Numbered from the stretch's first letter, positions 22,618-34,436 are shown. The stretch: 64,000 bases of DNA from Chrysemys picta bellii (GCF_011386835.1 NC_088792.1:62975287-63039286), one strand, 5' to 3'. Numbers and translations are program-made. Notes: a model not told the origin generated them from the letters alone.

Positions 22618-22989
22618 CTGCACAAAGGAAGAAAGAAATGTCCATAAATAGATGAGAACACATACTACTAGGCGGTGGAAGAATTTAACAAACCAAACTG
22701 TGGCAATGCCTTGGCTGTTATTCTGTTTGACAGTAATCTTTGATAGTTGCTGTACACTGACCTACAGGCACAATAACCTCTTAACACAAACATCATCATT
22801 TTTCCCTTCCTCCTCTCCCTGGGAAATCTCAAGGACATAATAAAGAACAGTATAGTGCTTCACCAACATACAGTTAGAATTCCTGTAGGCATTTACTGCA
22901 GAGCAGGTGTTCTCTATCACTTATTTTGGATATGTTGAAGACAAGTTTCCTCTTCTCTTTTTCCTTTTCAAGCTCAGCTGTTGATTTTT

Positions 22990-23142
22990 GCTCCCTTTCT
23001 TTTCATGTTCTCTGTATGTGTATATGTATCTCCTTACTATATGTTCCAGTCTATGCATCCAATGAAGTGGGCTGTAGCCCACGAAAGCTTATGCTCAAAT
23101 AAATTTGTTAGTCTCTAAGGTGCCACAAGTACTCCTGTTCTT
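22990..23142 (-). mobile_element. Turtle tRNA-derived SINE, 5'-truncated
   Basis: Read on the minus strand, the sequence has the SINE body: aacaggagtacttgtggcac, gagactaacaaatttatttg, agcataagctttcgtgggct and a TA-rich tail. The 5' tRNA-like head is missing, which is usual for SINE copies truncated during reverse transcription. Same family as the copies at 13.7 and 53.1 kb. Confidence 0.85.
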
Positions 23143-24062
23143 AGTTCAAGTATAGTTCCTTTTTGGAACATGTGCTTCACACCTGTAAGGGACTGATCTG
23201 GAGAAGTGCCCAAGTGCCTGTAACTTCCATTGAAGTCAAAGGGAGATTCAGGTACTTAATAACTCAGTTATAACCTTTCAGCTGATCTAAGGAGAAAGAA
23301 TTCAAAGGTCTATATTGAAATGGGTTTGTCTGGCATGACAGTAACCGCATCATCATATGATCAGCTCAGTTAGCACCTTTTTTGTTTCTGTTACAAAAGT
23401 TCAGGCATCCAGGTTTTGCAGAACTGAAATCTTAGTCAGTCATGTGGATTGTGGTAGTAATATAAGAGAGGAGAAACATAGCAGCAGACATGTATAATCA
23501 GTGTTTCAGAAATGACATCATCTGTCAATGAAGCTCACTACCAGAATGGTCTTTATTTTGTACTCACTTTGGTGCTTCATTAAACATTGTTTTTTTTAAC
23601 CTATAATTTAGTTTTTTTTCCTACAGACAGACTGAGACAACAAAAGTAGAGAGATGATCCTTTCTCTCCTCTACAAATGAGATTTCTTTTGTCTCTACTG
23701 ACAGATGTATACAACAATAGCTCTGCCTCTGCTTCACAAACCTTTACAACTGCAAGGCATTTTCATTAACTTACGCTGCACTACAGGACATTGGTCAGCA
23801 ACTTTACTCTAGTGAAAAACCCCCACAATTTTGTTGTTTTGAAGTAGAGGAGGAGAGAGAACCTTAAGTTTTAACCCTTACAAAAAAAATCTCAGTCGGT
23901 TGATTTAAGAATTTTTTGTTAGCTTGTCTCTGTTGGCAGGCAGTAAATCAGGGGTTCATCCTGTGACAGAATCTCTCTTTGGAATAGCTAAAAGTCATGA
24001 AAAGGAACACGTTGGCTTTATGATACCAGCTGTAAAAAAAAAAAAAGTGGGGGGGGGGGGGG

Positions 24063-24184
24063 TAGGGTGACCAGATGTACCAATTTTATAGGGACAGTCC
24101 CGATATTTGGGGCTTTTTCTTCTATAGGCACCTATTACCCCCTACCCCGTCCCGATTTTTCACACTTGCTGTCTGGTCACCCTA
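24063..24184. mobile_element. Short hAT-like MITE (tagggtgaccag ends)
   Basis: The 122-bp element begins tagggtgaccagatgtacca and ends tctggtcacccta, so its ends are perfect inverted repeats of about 13 bp. The interior has the paired cagtcccgat/cccgtcccga motifs typical of this turtle MITE. A G-rich flank on both sides (gggggggg/ggggtggg) is consistent with, but does not prove, an 8-bp target duplication. It shares its ends with the foldback element at 901-2048. Confidence 0.85.
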
Positions 24185-25890
24185 GGGGTGGGGTGGGAAT
24201 TGACAGGATTATTTGGCTTCCATATGGAAAGTGTTATCAGACCTGCCTACAATGGTTACCAGAAAAGCCAGTGATTTTCCTCCTGGCTGAAATGTCTTCC
24301 CCTCCTCCAGGATTCTCTGCCATTTGGGGGAGGGGAGGAGAGACAGTGAGGGGGGACCAACAGCAAACACAATCTTTAATTTTAAATTGGGCCAATAACG
24401 TCTCCCTTACTTTAAATGGATCTGGACCACACTAAATGTGAGGTACTCATGAACTGTCATCTTTATGGCCTGCCCAAACTCTATTCTCCACTCGTATTTT
24501 AAATATCAGATCTGTGGTTGCTATTGTTATGGAACCACTGAAAGTCTAGAGATGCCATGCTGCACTTCCTCTAAGAAGCGCAGAACCGAATTCATAGTCT
24601 AGGGGAAGTAGGGTGTGGACTAAATTAGTTTTAAATCACCTTTGCACTCTTCTGATCCTGGGCTGGTCCCCAGGCCGAAGATGCCTCCAGCATAATTTAG
24701 ACCGAGCTGGAGGTCTGTGTAAGTTACAGCAGCCTCCCCAGGATGCCCTATGGACTGCAACACTACCTGCAGCATCCACAGCCCTGACATGTCCCTCCTG
24801 ACCACAGCGCCGCATCCTGGCACGCCAAGGATGGAAGTCTTATGACTGTCTGCTTCAGTTCCTACTTCAAGGGAATCTTCCTCCAGCTGCATATGGGGCT
24901 TTGAGGGTCTCTTTATACCACTCTGGCCCTTTTATATGTCATAAAGGAGCCAGAGCAGGGGTGAGGATCTCACCGTGAAATTTTTAGGGGCTGTCTCGTG
25001 GGCCTGAAATCCCAACAAATCTGAACGTCAAGCCAAAAGTTAGGTAGTATAAGGTAACCCTAGAGAGCACCACAGGGAAATACTTATCTGAATATTTAAA
25101 GAGCACAGTTATGATAACCATAAATGGGCATTAATTATTCTCTGACCTGAGTTGAACTTGTAGAGTTGTTGGGCCTTCAGTTACCGTGGTGGACTAGAAA
25201 ATGTTGCAGGAGTGACTTCATAAAGTGTGGGACTTCACTCTGGTTTTCTCTGCTTAAGCACGGGTCTAGTGTCTCTATACACACTAGTTTCAGCTCACAC
25301 AACAATCTGGAGCCATGATACAATTGTCCTCTCTCCCTCTCTCCCAAAAGGCTGTCAATGTGTAATGCTTCACTTTATTATTGCATTACCAACAATGAAG
25401 GCGAAGTGCATTTTGTAATGGATGATATTAACGTGAAGGGGCGTGTTGCATTCCACCTGCAAACGAGTTTGGCGGGAGAAGATTGTAACAATGGATACTG
25501 GAGCCAGGAGCCCTCAGGTGACAGGAATGTTAACCTTTTGCAATCTGGAGCCATATAAAAAGCCTGGAAATAAAGTCCAATCTCTTGCCAGCACTCCTGT
25601 GAGTCACATACCTTTATTACTACGATGTTGGGGTGGGGAGGGAAGAGAGGAAAAAAGGAGCCCCTGAGACATCATTTTACAGTTGAAGCCCTGCATAAGG
25701 CAGCAGATAGAACTGTATTCTCACTGCATTAAATCTTTCTTCTTTTATAGCTCCAGGTTCTTATTCAGAAGTTGTAAGTTTGTAATTGAAAGTGTTCCTT
25801 AAGGGAAGCCTTTATGTAGAAATATTCTTGTACCAATATTTAGAGGTGTTGCACTGAGCTTTTCCTCTACTGCTTCTAAATCATACTTAC

Positions 25891-25969
25891 TTTCCTCTGT
25901 TTCATTCATGGTTCCTTTGTGCTGGAGCCAGTTCTCCTTGAGACTGAATTGGTGGAAAAAGGCTTTATT
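25891..25969 (-). CDS. RAPGEF5: RAPGEF5 exon, linker before the Ras-association-like region
   Basis: The 79-bp minus-strand exon encodes NKAFFHQFSLKENWLQHKGT and MNETEE, plus the first base of an isoleucine codon. The acceptor is CGTTTTAG|AAT and the donor is GAAA|GTAAGT. The phrase FHQFSLKENWLQH is highly characteristic of RAPGEF5, and EPAC paralogues have a different sequence here. The exon begins in phase 0 and leaves one base (A), which pairs with TT from the next exon to give isoleucine. No stops, indels or unusual codons are seen. Confidence 0.95.
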
Positions 25970-26892
25970 CTAAAACGGGATAAATAAATAAGAAAAAACG
26001 AACAATGAATGTATGTGTTCCTGCCCTTTACAAAGCAATAACTGCATGTAGAATGCTCTAGAGAAGTCCAGCCAAAATGTATTTATAGGAAATCCACCCA
26101 TCCATCCTTGGACAAATAAAGTGGGAGTTGCCTTATTTAACAACAGTAGAGGTGGGGAATTCTGAGGAAATTAGACATGTCTAGGCTAAGCAGTGCAAAC
26201 ACTGCAAGGGACTCTAATCACATTCACAGTTCATTTCTTACACACTGTCCTAAATAGCAACTGTCAGTTGGCCTAGTCAGCGATTTCTCTACAATCTCAT
26301 TTTCTGCTTTCTACATTTCCAAAATAACAATTTTAAGCTTATTACACACTTCAACTTCAGTCCAGTGAATTTCATGAGCACAGCAATTCACTGCCATGTA
26401 GCTCTTATGTTGACATCCCCCTTTTGCATCCTTTCCTTCTAGTTAAATAGGCACAAATTCATGTTTCTCCCTCTCTTTTTGTATGTGTCCCTGTCAGCAC
26501 AACTCCCTTTACTCTGACTGACTACCTGACATTTGTAGTCTTTGTCTTTGCTAGATTTGTTTGTGTCTGTCTTCCTGAATTCAAACCTGTATCTATCCAG
26601 CCAGGAAGAGGTATGTTGTTAGGCTCCGATTGAATTCTGACATCTCAAAACATGTTGTTAAAATGCTAATAATGTCACAGCCACTTCAGGTCAGCACACA
26701 CAGCTGAAACCAAAGCTGTGCTGGCAGGGGGAAAAAAGCTTTTAGCAACATTGCAGGCCTAGACTCTCAGATGTGTCCTGTCATGTTTTTGGCCAGTGGT
26801 CATTTTTAATTAAGAGGAGAAGCCAAGAGAGGGGAGGGGAGGTTATGAGCAAGAAATCAATGTAAAAGTCAAATATATGTACCCTGTATTAC
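25970..26892. other. RAPGEF5 intron, nothing recognised
   Basis: AT-rich 0.9-kb intron without a recognised element. Confidence 0.6.
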
Positions 26893-26923
26893 CTTTCTGT
26901 GAGGTGAATATTCATCTACGGTG
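26893..26923 (-). CDS. RAPGEF5: RAPGEF5 31-bp micro-exon
   Basis: This is a very short exon with acceptor TGTTTCAG|C and donor AAG|GTAATA on the minus strand. Its first base completes the histidine codon of the previous exon, and the remaining 30 bases read TVDEYSPHRK before ending in phase 0. The peptide fits the linker between the REM and Ras-association-like regions and joins directly to NKAFFHQFSLKENW of the next exon. Phase agreement on both sides, plus the recalled family sequence (HTVDEYSP), supports a real exon despite its size. It is too short for ORF-based detection. Confidence 0.9.
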
Positions 26924-27411
26924 CTGAAACAAGAGAGATAATTTGAGTTATTCATTCTATCCAAAGATTAGAAAAGGAATTTGCAGCCAGCCAAAAGTTT
27001 ATAACATAATATAGTCACTATAAAGTAAGTGCAGAGTTCCTTCAGTACCCAATTGCACCCAGGAAGAAGTTAGTAGGTCAAAGGATCAAGCCGTAGCATA
27101 CTACACTAAAAACCTTAGGGCCAATTCCTCAGCTTATGTAAAGTGAAACTATGCTGATTTACATCAGCTGAGGTGTACATTTACAAAAGGTGTATCCTGT
27201 CAACATCCTTTAACATATTTCAGTGCGCACAGTGTAGTTGGCAAATTGGTTCACTATGAACATTCACATTTTTTTATGCCAGTACAAGACAGAGCATGGA
27301 CTAGTGGTCAGATCAGGGAACGTGAGTCAGGAGTTCTGGGACCCATTTCTGTTTCTGACACTGAGGGCCAAATTCAAAGATTATATGTAAAAGTTAAAGT
27401 TCCTTTAAACT

Positions 27412-27602
27412 CACGGCTTGTCTACATATGCAGCTATTCAGTAACAACTATGCCTGAATAACTCCATGTGTAGACACACTTATTCTAGAACAGTTAAGCT
27501 AAATAAGAGCAAGGCATTCTTGTTTTAGAATATGAGAGTCCACAACATGAAGTTATTCAGTAATAGCTGTTCCTGAATAATTCCACATGTAGACAAGTGC
27601 TC
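27412..27602. mobile_element. MITE with 'cttgtctacatatg' ends
   Basis: The ends (cacggcttgtctacatatg; inward from the right gagcacttgtctacatgtg) are imperfect inverted repeats. Two internal direct repeats of about 48 bp (cagtaacaactatgcctgaataactcca and cagtaatagctgttcctgaa...) suggest an internal duplication. No coding capacity and no clear target duplication. Confidence 0.6.
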
Positions 27603-28193
27603 AGGCTACCTCTGACCTAGTGACTCCCTTAGCAAGCCTACCCAATCACAGAAACGTAGTAAACCCTGGGAAGAGTGAAATAGTCCATGTAAACACTGAT
27701 TTCACAGATTTGAATGTAAAATACCTAATTACAACACACTGTGAAAGTTGCATGGTATGAGCGATTGCAAAACAGACTTTTGAGGCTATAAGAGTAACAA
27801 TTGCTGGATAACGACTTGCTTTTAATAGATTGAAACGATTTGTTTAATCATATAATCTGGGATGAAAATATAAATGCTACAAACTTGTTTGATACTACAG
27901 AAAACCAATAAGAGATTCATCCCTAGGGATAAGAACGGGTCACAGTCAATGTCAAAGCTCTCTTTCATCTCAAGATGATCAAATAACAAAAAAAAATCTA
28001 CTTACTTGAAACATATGCATTAAAATGTCTTTAAAAAACATAATTAGTATTAAAGAACAAACTTGCTATATTAGTTGCAAAAGAGGGTTGAGTAAATGTT
28101 TCATGGTAAAAAGTCCTGCCCACTCACAAACAATACAGTATATTGTATCAGTTATTTTAAATAATTCATTGCTAATTACTGGTAAGGCTAAGA

Positions 28194-28566
28194 TTTTGTC
28201 ACGGAGATCACAGAATCCGTGACTTCCAGAGACCTCTGTGACATTTTCCACTTCAGCCCCGGGGCAGCCAGGGTGGAGCGGTCAGCCGGCAGGGGCCCCA
28301 AAGCGCCTGGTCACTGCAGGGTGGAAGAGGGCACCCAGGAGCTCCGAGCCACTGTGGGTGGCAGGGGGCACCCCGGTGCTCTCCACCACCATGGACAGTG
28401 GGGAGGATCCCGGAGCTCCAGGAGCGGTGAGTGTTGGACCCTCCTACCTCCCCATTTTGTCAGTTATTTTTAGTAAAAGTCAGGGACAGCTCACAGGCTT
28501 CCATTAATTTCTGTTTATTGCCCGTGACCTGTCCGTGACTTTTACTAAAAATAACCATGACAAATG
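28194..28566. mobile_element. MITE with 'tttgtcacgg' ends and internal inverted repeats
   Basis: The left end ttttgtcacggagatcacag and the right end (inward: tttgtcatggttatttttag) form a loose inverted repeat. A longer inverted pair lies inside the right half: ttttagtaaaagtcagggac near 28467 and gtccgtgacttttactaaaa near 28531. The GC-rich middle (28255-28440) shows no gene. The repeat at the very start of the window looks related. Confidence 0.65.
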
Positions 28567-28851
28567 CCATACTTACTAACACTGAGTAGTACTCTACTTC
28601 ACAAGTAGTCTCACCAAAATTAATGGGAGTAATTGCATAGTACCTTACTCTACATCATGAGAAAAATTGGAATAATCTGGCTTTATGTAAAAAGAAAGGT
28701 TATTTGTAAGGTTATATGTAAAGGTTGTTCCCCTTGTATTGTAGTTATATTACTTATCCTTTTGTCTTTCTCTGTGCTAAAGAAAAATGTAAATAAAAAA
28801 AGTAAATTATACCCAAAAAAATGAGGGTTGACCAAAATAATCAATACTTAC

Positions 28852-28949
28852 TGACGACGATGCAATCCAAGTATCTTTTGAAATTCTTTCAATTCCTTCT
28901 CGAGTATGGGATATTCATATACATCATCTAACACATTTCTGTATATTGT
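28852..28949 (-). CDS. RAPGEF5: RAPGEF5 exon, REM-to-linker segment
   Basis: The minus-strand exon of 98 bp encodes TIYRNVLDDVYEYPILEKEL then KEFQKILGLHRR and two bases of a histidine codon. The acceptor is a long T-rich tract ending TTTCAG, and the donor is CA|GTAAGT, which is very strong. It begins in phase 0, matching the preceding exon, and ends with two bases that join the C of the next micro-exon to make CAC. The acidic-basic helical sequence after the REM core is characteristic of RAPGEF5 in the RAPGEF3/4/5 group. Nothing in it is broken. Confidence 0.95.
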
Positions 28950-30234
28950 CTGAAAAATAAAAAAGGGTATCTGCACATATCTGATGACTGAAATAAATAT
29001 TATACATCATATCAGCAGCTTCCCTCAAATGAAGCATTACCCTAATAAAATAAATTCCAGGAATGTTTTAAAATGGGTCCTGTAATCCAGACAGTTCCTC
29101 TTTAAATAACTAAACCAGTCAGTGTCTGGTTGCTGTACAGAGAAGTGCTCTTTGCACCATCACCAAAGGATAGCACTAAGGTGTCAGCACTCATCTGTCT
29201 GTGGAAAGATTTAAAATGGCACTTGTGTTTGTTACTTCAAATCTGGTTTAGCTCAGAACAATCTACTGTTAAGCATGAAAACAGATCACACCATCATCAC
29301 TCGATCAAAACAATGACAGTAATAATAATCAATCAATTGATCTGACTACTAAGGTTAAGAGTATTTTCATTTATTTTCTGCATTTACATCCAAAAATGTT
29401 CTAGTCCCAAAATCTCTCACACAGAAATGACAAGATGCTCCTACTCTCAAATTAATGAACAAATAAATCTTATGTTCTTGATTTTTTGCATTTCCTGAAT
29501 GTCATTATTCAAACCCTTTTGAGAACCTCAACTAATTATGGAAGACATTTGACCTTAGATATAAAGGTAAACAAATTATACTAACTTTGATGCTTGAAGT
29601 CATTAAGGAGGTGAAAATTTTCTCTTTGATCTTCTATACCCAGAGTTTTTCCTGGCTAGCAAATGGGGATCATATACTAAAGGCCAAATTATGAGCCCAA
29701 CTTTACAAACTGTGGGCATAAATAATTTTGGACTACAATTTCATATGCAATTTTTTCAGGTGCAATTTAGACTAACTGAACATTAGTAGTAGTAGTAGTA
29801 GTAGTAGAGGTACTGTGGTGGTACCTTAAGCCACAGTCAGGGATGGGGGCCCAAAGTTCTTGGCTCTGCCCCCACGGGCTTACAAGATAAACCACCATTT
29901 AATAAAATGTAAATCCCCCATTGTTGGCACAGTTGGTGCCCAACTCCTAGCACTGTTTTACACATGGAATGCCGCTAGAGCAGAAGCCCTGGGCCCCTAC
30001 TTCTATGTGCTCTGCATCAGTCACAAGGAACTCAAATAGCAAAGAAGCCCAAAACTTTCTCCAAGATTAGTTTAGCACTGCAGGGTTCTTAAGTTTACCA
30101 TGAGTGAATCCATAACAGAAAGTGCCCCCAACCAGGTCCCTAAATGAAGGTAAAGAGTTATTTCAGGAAAGGAGAAGGAGCTCAGGCAGACTCCCAAGAG
30201 AATTCCTTCCTTCCATCAGAAGTAGGAAATAGAC

Positions 30235-30533
30235 CAGAGGTGGCAAACTATAGCCCGGGGGCCACATCCGCCCCTTCAGACGTTTTAATCTGGCCTTCAA
30301 GCTCCCAACGGGGATCAGGGTCCAGGGCTTGCCCGGCTCTGCACGGCTCCCGGAAGCAGCAGCATGTCCCCACTTCAGCTCCTTGAATAGGGGCAGTCAG
30401 AGGGCTCTGCATGCTGCCCCTGCCCCAAGTGCCACTCCAACCTCCCATTGGCTGGGACATGAGCATTCATGGCCTGCCATACAATTTCCATACCCAGATG
30501 TGGCCCTCGGGCCAAAAAGTTTGCCCACCCCTG
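30235..30533. mobile_element. hAT (Charlie-like) MITE with 'caggggtgggcaaact' ends
   Basis: The left end cagaggtggcaaactatagc and the right end (inward: caggggtgggcaaacttttt) are inverted repeats, with subterminal gggggccac and gtggccctcggg motifs. Flanking aaatagac / aaatggac is a 7-of-8 direct repeat. The 299-bp element has no gene. Its ends and subterminal motifs belong to the same broad class as the complete hAT transposon at 9420-11780. Confidence 0.87.
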
Positions 30534-30623
30534 AAATGGACAGATCTAGACCCAACATTGTCATTAAAATAGTAATGCTATCAAGTTACAGTTGCATTTA
30601 GAAATCACTGAAACAGGACAGTA

Positions 30624-30900
30624 AGGGCTTGTCTACACGGTGAGTTAGTCCTCATCAGAGGGGTGTAAATTCTAGTGTGCAAAACTGTATCATGCACTAG
30701 CCAGCCCATGGGGACTCTGCTGGTCCCTAGTATGTGTTAATATAGTTCCATTTCAAACAGCAATTACATTAACATGCACTAGTGAATTTTTAGTGCACAG
30801 CAGGAGGGTTCACATAGGCTACTTAATGTGTGACACACTAGTATGCACTAGAAGTTACACCCTGCTGGTGCAGATGAATGCATCACACAGACAAACCGAA
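30624..30900. mobile_element. MITE beginning 'agggcttgtctacac', right end unclear
   Basis: The left end agggcttgtctacacggtga is typical of the turtle 'gtctacac' MITEs. A poor inverse (cacagacaaacc) occurs near 30886-30897. The boundary is approximate. Confidence 0.45.
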
Positions 30901-30931
30901 CACTCCTTGCTCATAAGTAAGGCAAAAATTT

Positions 30932-31099
30932 AGGGCATGTCTACACAAGCACTTACTGCACACCAAGCTGGAATGTAAATCTACAGTACTCCAGCATGCC
31001 GCCCACTAACTATCCATGTAGGCCCTCCTGATCTGCACTAAAAGTTCCTAGTGTGCACTGACATATGTGCCATACAGTAAGTGCTTGTGTAGAGAGGCT
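30932..31099. mobile_element. MITE with 'tgtctacacaagcacttactg' ends
   Basis: The left end agggcatgtctacacaagca and the right end (inward: gagcctctctacacaagcac) are inverted repeats of about 25 bp with several mismatches. No target duplication was established. Confidence 0.7.
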
Positions 31100-31647
31100 C
31101 TTTCTTTCTCAAAATGCATAAAGGAACTACCAGGGTATCTACTAGCACCTGTCAAACACTACAGAATAGATGCTCAGTGTTTGCTGAAAGGGGCATAAAA
31201 TGCTGTTCCCAAATCAGTGTTCCAAATAACAGACTGGTTAGAAGTTCTAGACTGGTAAAGAACATGAGTACATCTGTAGATATTTCCTTTACCTGTTAAT
31301 TTTTTAGTGTAGAGCTCCTCCCTTTAAAGATTACCCACCCTTTGTACAAAGTTTCATATCATATCAGAACTCAGTGTATATTTCCAGTGTCTAATATAAC
31401 AGATATTCAGTTGAAACTTAAAAATCAATGAGGCATTAAGCCTCTTACATGTAGAAGGTTGCTTAGTCATACTGTTTCCATCTATTGGCAGAGAGGACTT
31501 ATGTCCTAATCACTGACCTAGTATAAAAGAGTTCAAAAGGTAAGAAAAATTATGCCCAATATTTTTCTCATTTGGGATTTTCAACACATATACCTGAGAA
31601 TCTGTTATTTATAGAGTATTAAAGTGCATCAGTGAGTATTACAGTAC

Positions 31648-31779
31648 CTTTAAAAATTGCTTTAAATGTTCATCTTCATGTAACCAGTCTTTGTAGAGAG
31701 AAGTCCACTGAGATACCAAATGCAAGACTTTTCGTTTTCTACAGGGAACATCTGCATTTTCTTCCTTGTCTTGATCATT
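31648..31779 (-). CDS. RAPGEF5: RAPGEF5 exon encoding the end of the REM (RasGEF N-terminal) domain
   Basis: Read on the minus strand, this exon gives NDQDKEENADVPCRKRKVLH followed by LVSQWTSLYKDWLHEDEHLK and QFLK. This is the helical end of the REM domain, which packs against the catalytic domain in Rap exchange factors. The donor is AAG|GTACTG, ending in phase 0. The 5' boundary is uncertain. The acceptor used here is GCTAAG|AAT, preceded by a pyrimidine-rich stretch and a branch-like CTTAAC. An alternative TAG|GC acceptor would extend the exon to 31817 and add a partial codon plus twelve codons (FCSLTYCTYCAK) without a stop. The extension aligns without a gap to the corresponding part of human RAPGEF5 as I remember it. 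I recognised no further exon upstream. Confidence 0.88.
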
Positions 31780-32775
31780 CTTAGCACAATAGGTACAATA
31801 GGTTAAGGAACAAAAGCCTAGGATATCATTAAAATTTAGAAATTAAAGGGGGGGAAAGAATGGTTAGGTCATGTAATCCATCCCCCTGGCAGTGCCGAAT
31901 TTTTCACTATACCATATGGTCTTAAGTACTTTATCCTGTGTAGTTTAGGAAATTGAGAAGGGTTATCAACTTTTAGGAACGAAACACACAGTTACAGAAA
32001 TGTCAGCTGAACCTCATTGCTACCTGAATATATTTCTCCTTTATAGACGGGGGACACAATTCTATAAAAGGAAAACCAATTTAAAAGGAATTACACAATG
32101 TTGAGTCATATCTTTTCTGTGCAGCTGATATAGATGCAAACATGATTTACTGTTGGAAGCAGGACAATGAATCATTAAATACAAACATTACATTTTGGAG
32201 CATAGGCATTCTTTCTGTTCACCAATATATAATTATGCATCAGTGGAAATAGCACATTATTTTTAAAAAAGTAAAAGGGATCAATTTTGACCATTTTCCC
32301 TCTGTCACAATGCAAGTAAAAGCAACAGGAGAAAATTGCCACGTCACACAATCTACTTATTTCTGCCTCTTACCCATTCTTTCTTTCCTCAAGTATAGAG
32401 AATCATTTGTTTGCACACTTTTGCGCATCATGTTATAAAAACTGAAACTTGACAAATCAGTTCATTTTACAGCAACAAGCTAATTAAAACAAAACAGTCC
32501 ACATCATATGGAGGTAGGTGGAACATTTTCCTGAAAAACATGTTTTCCATCTTTAAAGTGGGATACAGAATATATTGTACCATATCTCTAAAAGGTTGGT
32601 CATTGTAAGATATACACCACTTATTTTCCCCTTACCACACATTAAAATCCTTAAATTATATAGATATGAGTATTTTTGGGAGCTGTCTATAGCAGAGGAA
32701 GCACAGTCTGGGTAAGTTTAAATCTAACTGTGTAATGGTAATTTGCAAATGTCAGTATAAACCAACATATAAAAC

Positions 32776-32794
32776 TTTTTTTTTTTTTTTTTTC
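32776..32794 (+). repeat. Poly(T) tract
   Basis: About eighteen thymines in a row, possibly the tail of an old minus-strand retroposon that I cannot otherwise identify. Confidence 0.8.
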
Positions 32795-33314
32795 AGAAAA
32801 AGCACTGGGTTGAACTGTCCCATGGCTGCTAGGGGGAGGGGGAGGAAGGAGGAGTAGGTAACTTTGGTTTCATTCCTATTTCAAACATTATATTTTAAAT
32901 TAATAATTGATTTTTTGTAGATATAGGAATATTAACTACCCTTTTAATTTAACTCCTCCGGATGTTCACTATTGTTGTCGTGTATACACGACGTATAGCT
33001 ATTTACAGATGGAAGAAAGTAGGATTTAATCAATTCATAATGAAGTATACTCTCTATAAAAACTACTAATTGTATCGTTTAATTCAAATCAGGAATATGA
33101 GAAGATGAGGAAGCTAAATTAATGTATCTGTATAAATGTAAACGGGCATATTATATATGTGCATGTGTGTATTTACATGAGACAAGAAAAACTATTAATT
33201 TGATGATTGTACACAGATAAGCAATAAAAAGAATAAGGAAATGAACTTGTTGAGGTTGAACTCAATCTTACCTCTTTCTTAATAAACTTTTGTATTACAA
33301 TACAATCTTTGGTT

Positions 33315-34299
33315 ATGTGGTCACAAAATTAAAATTTTTGCACACAATATTTAAAAATTCTGCAAGTTTTATTTGTCAATAAATAAATGCAGAGGCTCCA
33401 GCATGGCAGTGGGAAGCACAGGCCACTGGCTGTACAAAGGTGGGAGATCACCCTGTAGCCTCTCCACCCCCGACTCCCAGGACACGAACTCAGTGGTGAG
33501 GCTGCACGTGACCCTGACATGGCACAAGGCCTGGGCCTGCCCCAGAAACACCCTGGGGCCCCTCTGTGCCAGGCACACCAGGTGTGGGACAGGCTCAATC
33601 AGGCAGGATCCAAGTGTGGAAGGGCTCGGGGTGGGGGAGTGGGGCTAGGTGATGTGGGGGTCTGGGAGAAGCTAGTTGGGGGGCAGTGGTATGGTCTGGG
33701 TGCAGGGGTGGGGGTCTGAAGGCAGGGGGTCTAGGTGCAGAGGGGCTCCAGATACAGGGGTAGAGGTTCAGTGGGGTGGGGTTCGGGTATGGAGGGCTAG
33801 GGGTGTTCTGGATGTATCCGGTGAGGCTTGGCAGGGGTGTCTGGATATGAGAGGTCTGGATGCATGGGGGGAGCAACTATCTGTACAGTGACCTCTGCCC
33901 CCACAGCTGAGGAGTGATGGGGGCAGGAAACAGGGGAGGATGCTAAGCTTCCTGCAGCTGGGGGAAGCTTCTGGGGGTGGGTTTGACACAGCTCCAGACA
34001 CTCCTTGCAGGGGAAGAGGAAGTCCTGTCCTCTCCTGCCTCCAGCCCAGCCGTGACTAGCAGCTGATCCTGGCTCAGGGTAGGAGCTACTGGCTGGGGTG
34101 TCCCCAACCCCGTGGTGATTTACCTCTCCGCCGGCTGCTCCAGGTGCCTGAAATGATGTACCTGCTCTACTAGGGAATGGTGCATGACTGTTCTTGCTGC
34201 TTCCCTATCAGAATGTCTTATTTCTGCGGGAAATCAAAGAAATCTGTGGGAGACATGAATTCTGTGCACGAGCAGTGGCACAAAATTCCCCCAGAAGTA
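33315..34299 (-). mobile_element. Unclassified GC-rich interspersed repeat
   Basis: The right end (read on the minus strand: ctgggggaattttgtgccac, then cagaattcatgtctccc) is a repeat I remember from sauropsid genomes. The left end contains attctgcaagttttatttg. The interior is G-rich on the plus strand, with many 'ggggtctgg' near-repeats (33640-33880) that create spurious ORFs. Boundaries are approximate and the class is uncertain. Confidence 0.55.
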
Positions 34300-34436
34300 A
34301 CAAGTGTATGTATGTGATCATACAATTAAAGACTGTATCACGGTATACGGGACAGAAATAATATTGCACGTTCAACCATAGTACTGGAATTTCTGATTTT
34401 TGGGTGCTTAGCCATGCAACTATAATGTGTGTGTTG

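Larger units (their letters stand above)
22618..25890. other. RAPGEF5 intron with SINE and short hAT-like MITE
   Basis: It contains a 5'-truncated SINE (22990-23142), a poly(A)/poly(G) tract (about 24034-24062) and a 122-bp MITE (24063-24184). The remaining 1.7 kb (24.2-25.9 kb) has weakly GC-rich patches near 24.65-24.95 kb but nothing I can name. Confidence 0.65.
26924..28851. other. RAPGEF5 intron with two MITEs
   Basis: It holds the MITEs at 27412-27602 and 28194-28566 and a fragment of the 'gggccaattcctcag' repeat near 27118. The rest is plain AT-rich sequence. Confidence 0.65.
28950..31647. other. RAPGEF5 intron with MITEs
   Basis: It contains an (AGT)n microsatellite near 29786-29806, a hAT-like MITE (30235-30533), and two 'gtctacac' MITEs at about 30624-30900 and 30932-31099. 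No extra exon was found. Confidence 0.65.
2286..31779 (-). other. RAPGEF5: RAPGEF5 gene, internal part (11 exons)
   Basis: The span holds eleven exons of a Rap-specific guanine nucleotide exchange factor on the minus strand. Every junction has GT/AG ends and the phases chain without a break. The concatenated peptide runs from the end of the REM domain through a Ras-association-like segment into the CDC25 catalytic domain. RAPGEF5 is preferred over RAPGEF3/4 because stretches such as [30 protein letters not shown] and [16 protein letters not shown] match my memory of RAPGEF5 better than of EPAC1/2, and no cAMP-binding exon is visible. The protein promotes GDP release from Rap1/Rap2-type GTPases (family knowledge). 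Both ends of the gene are missing. Introns range from about 0.9 to 7.3 kb and are rich in transposable elements. Confidence 0.93.
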
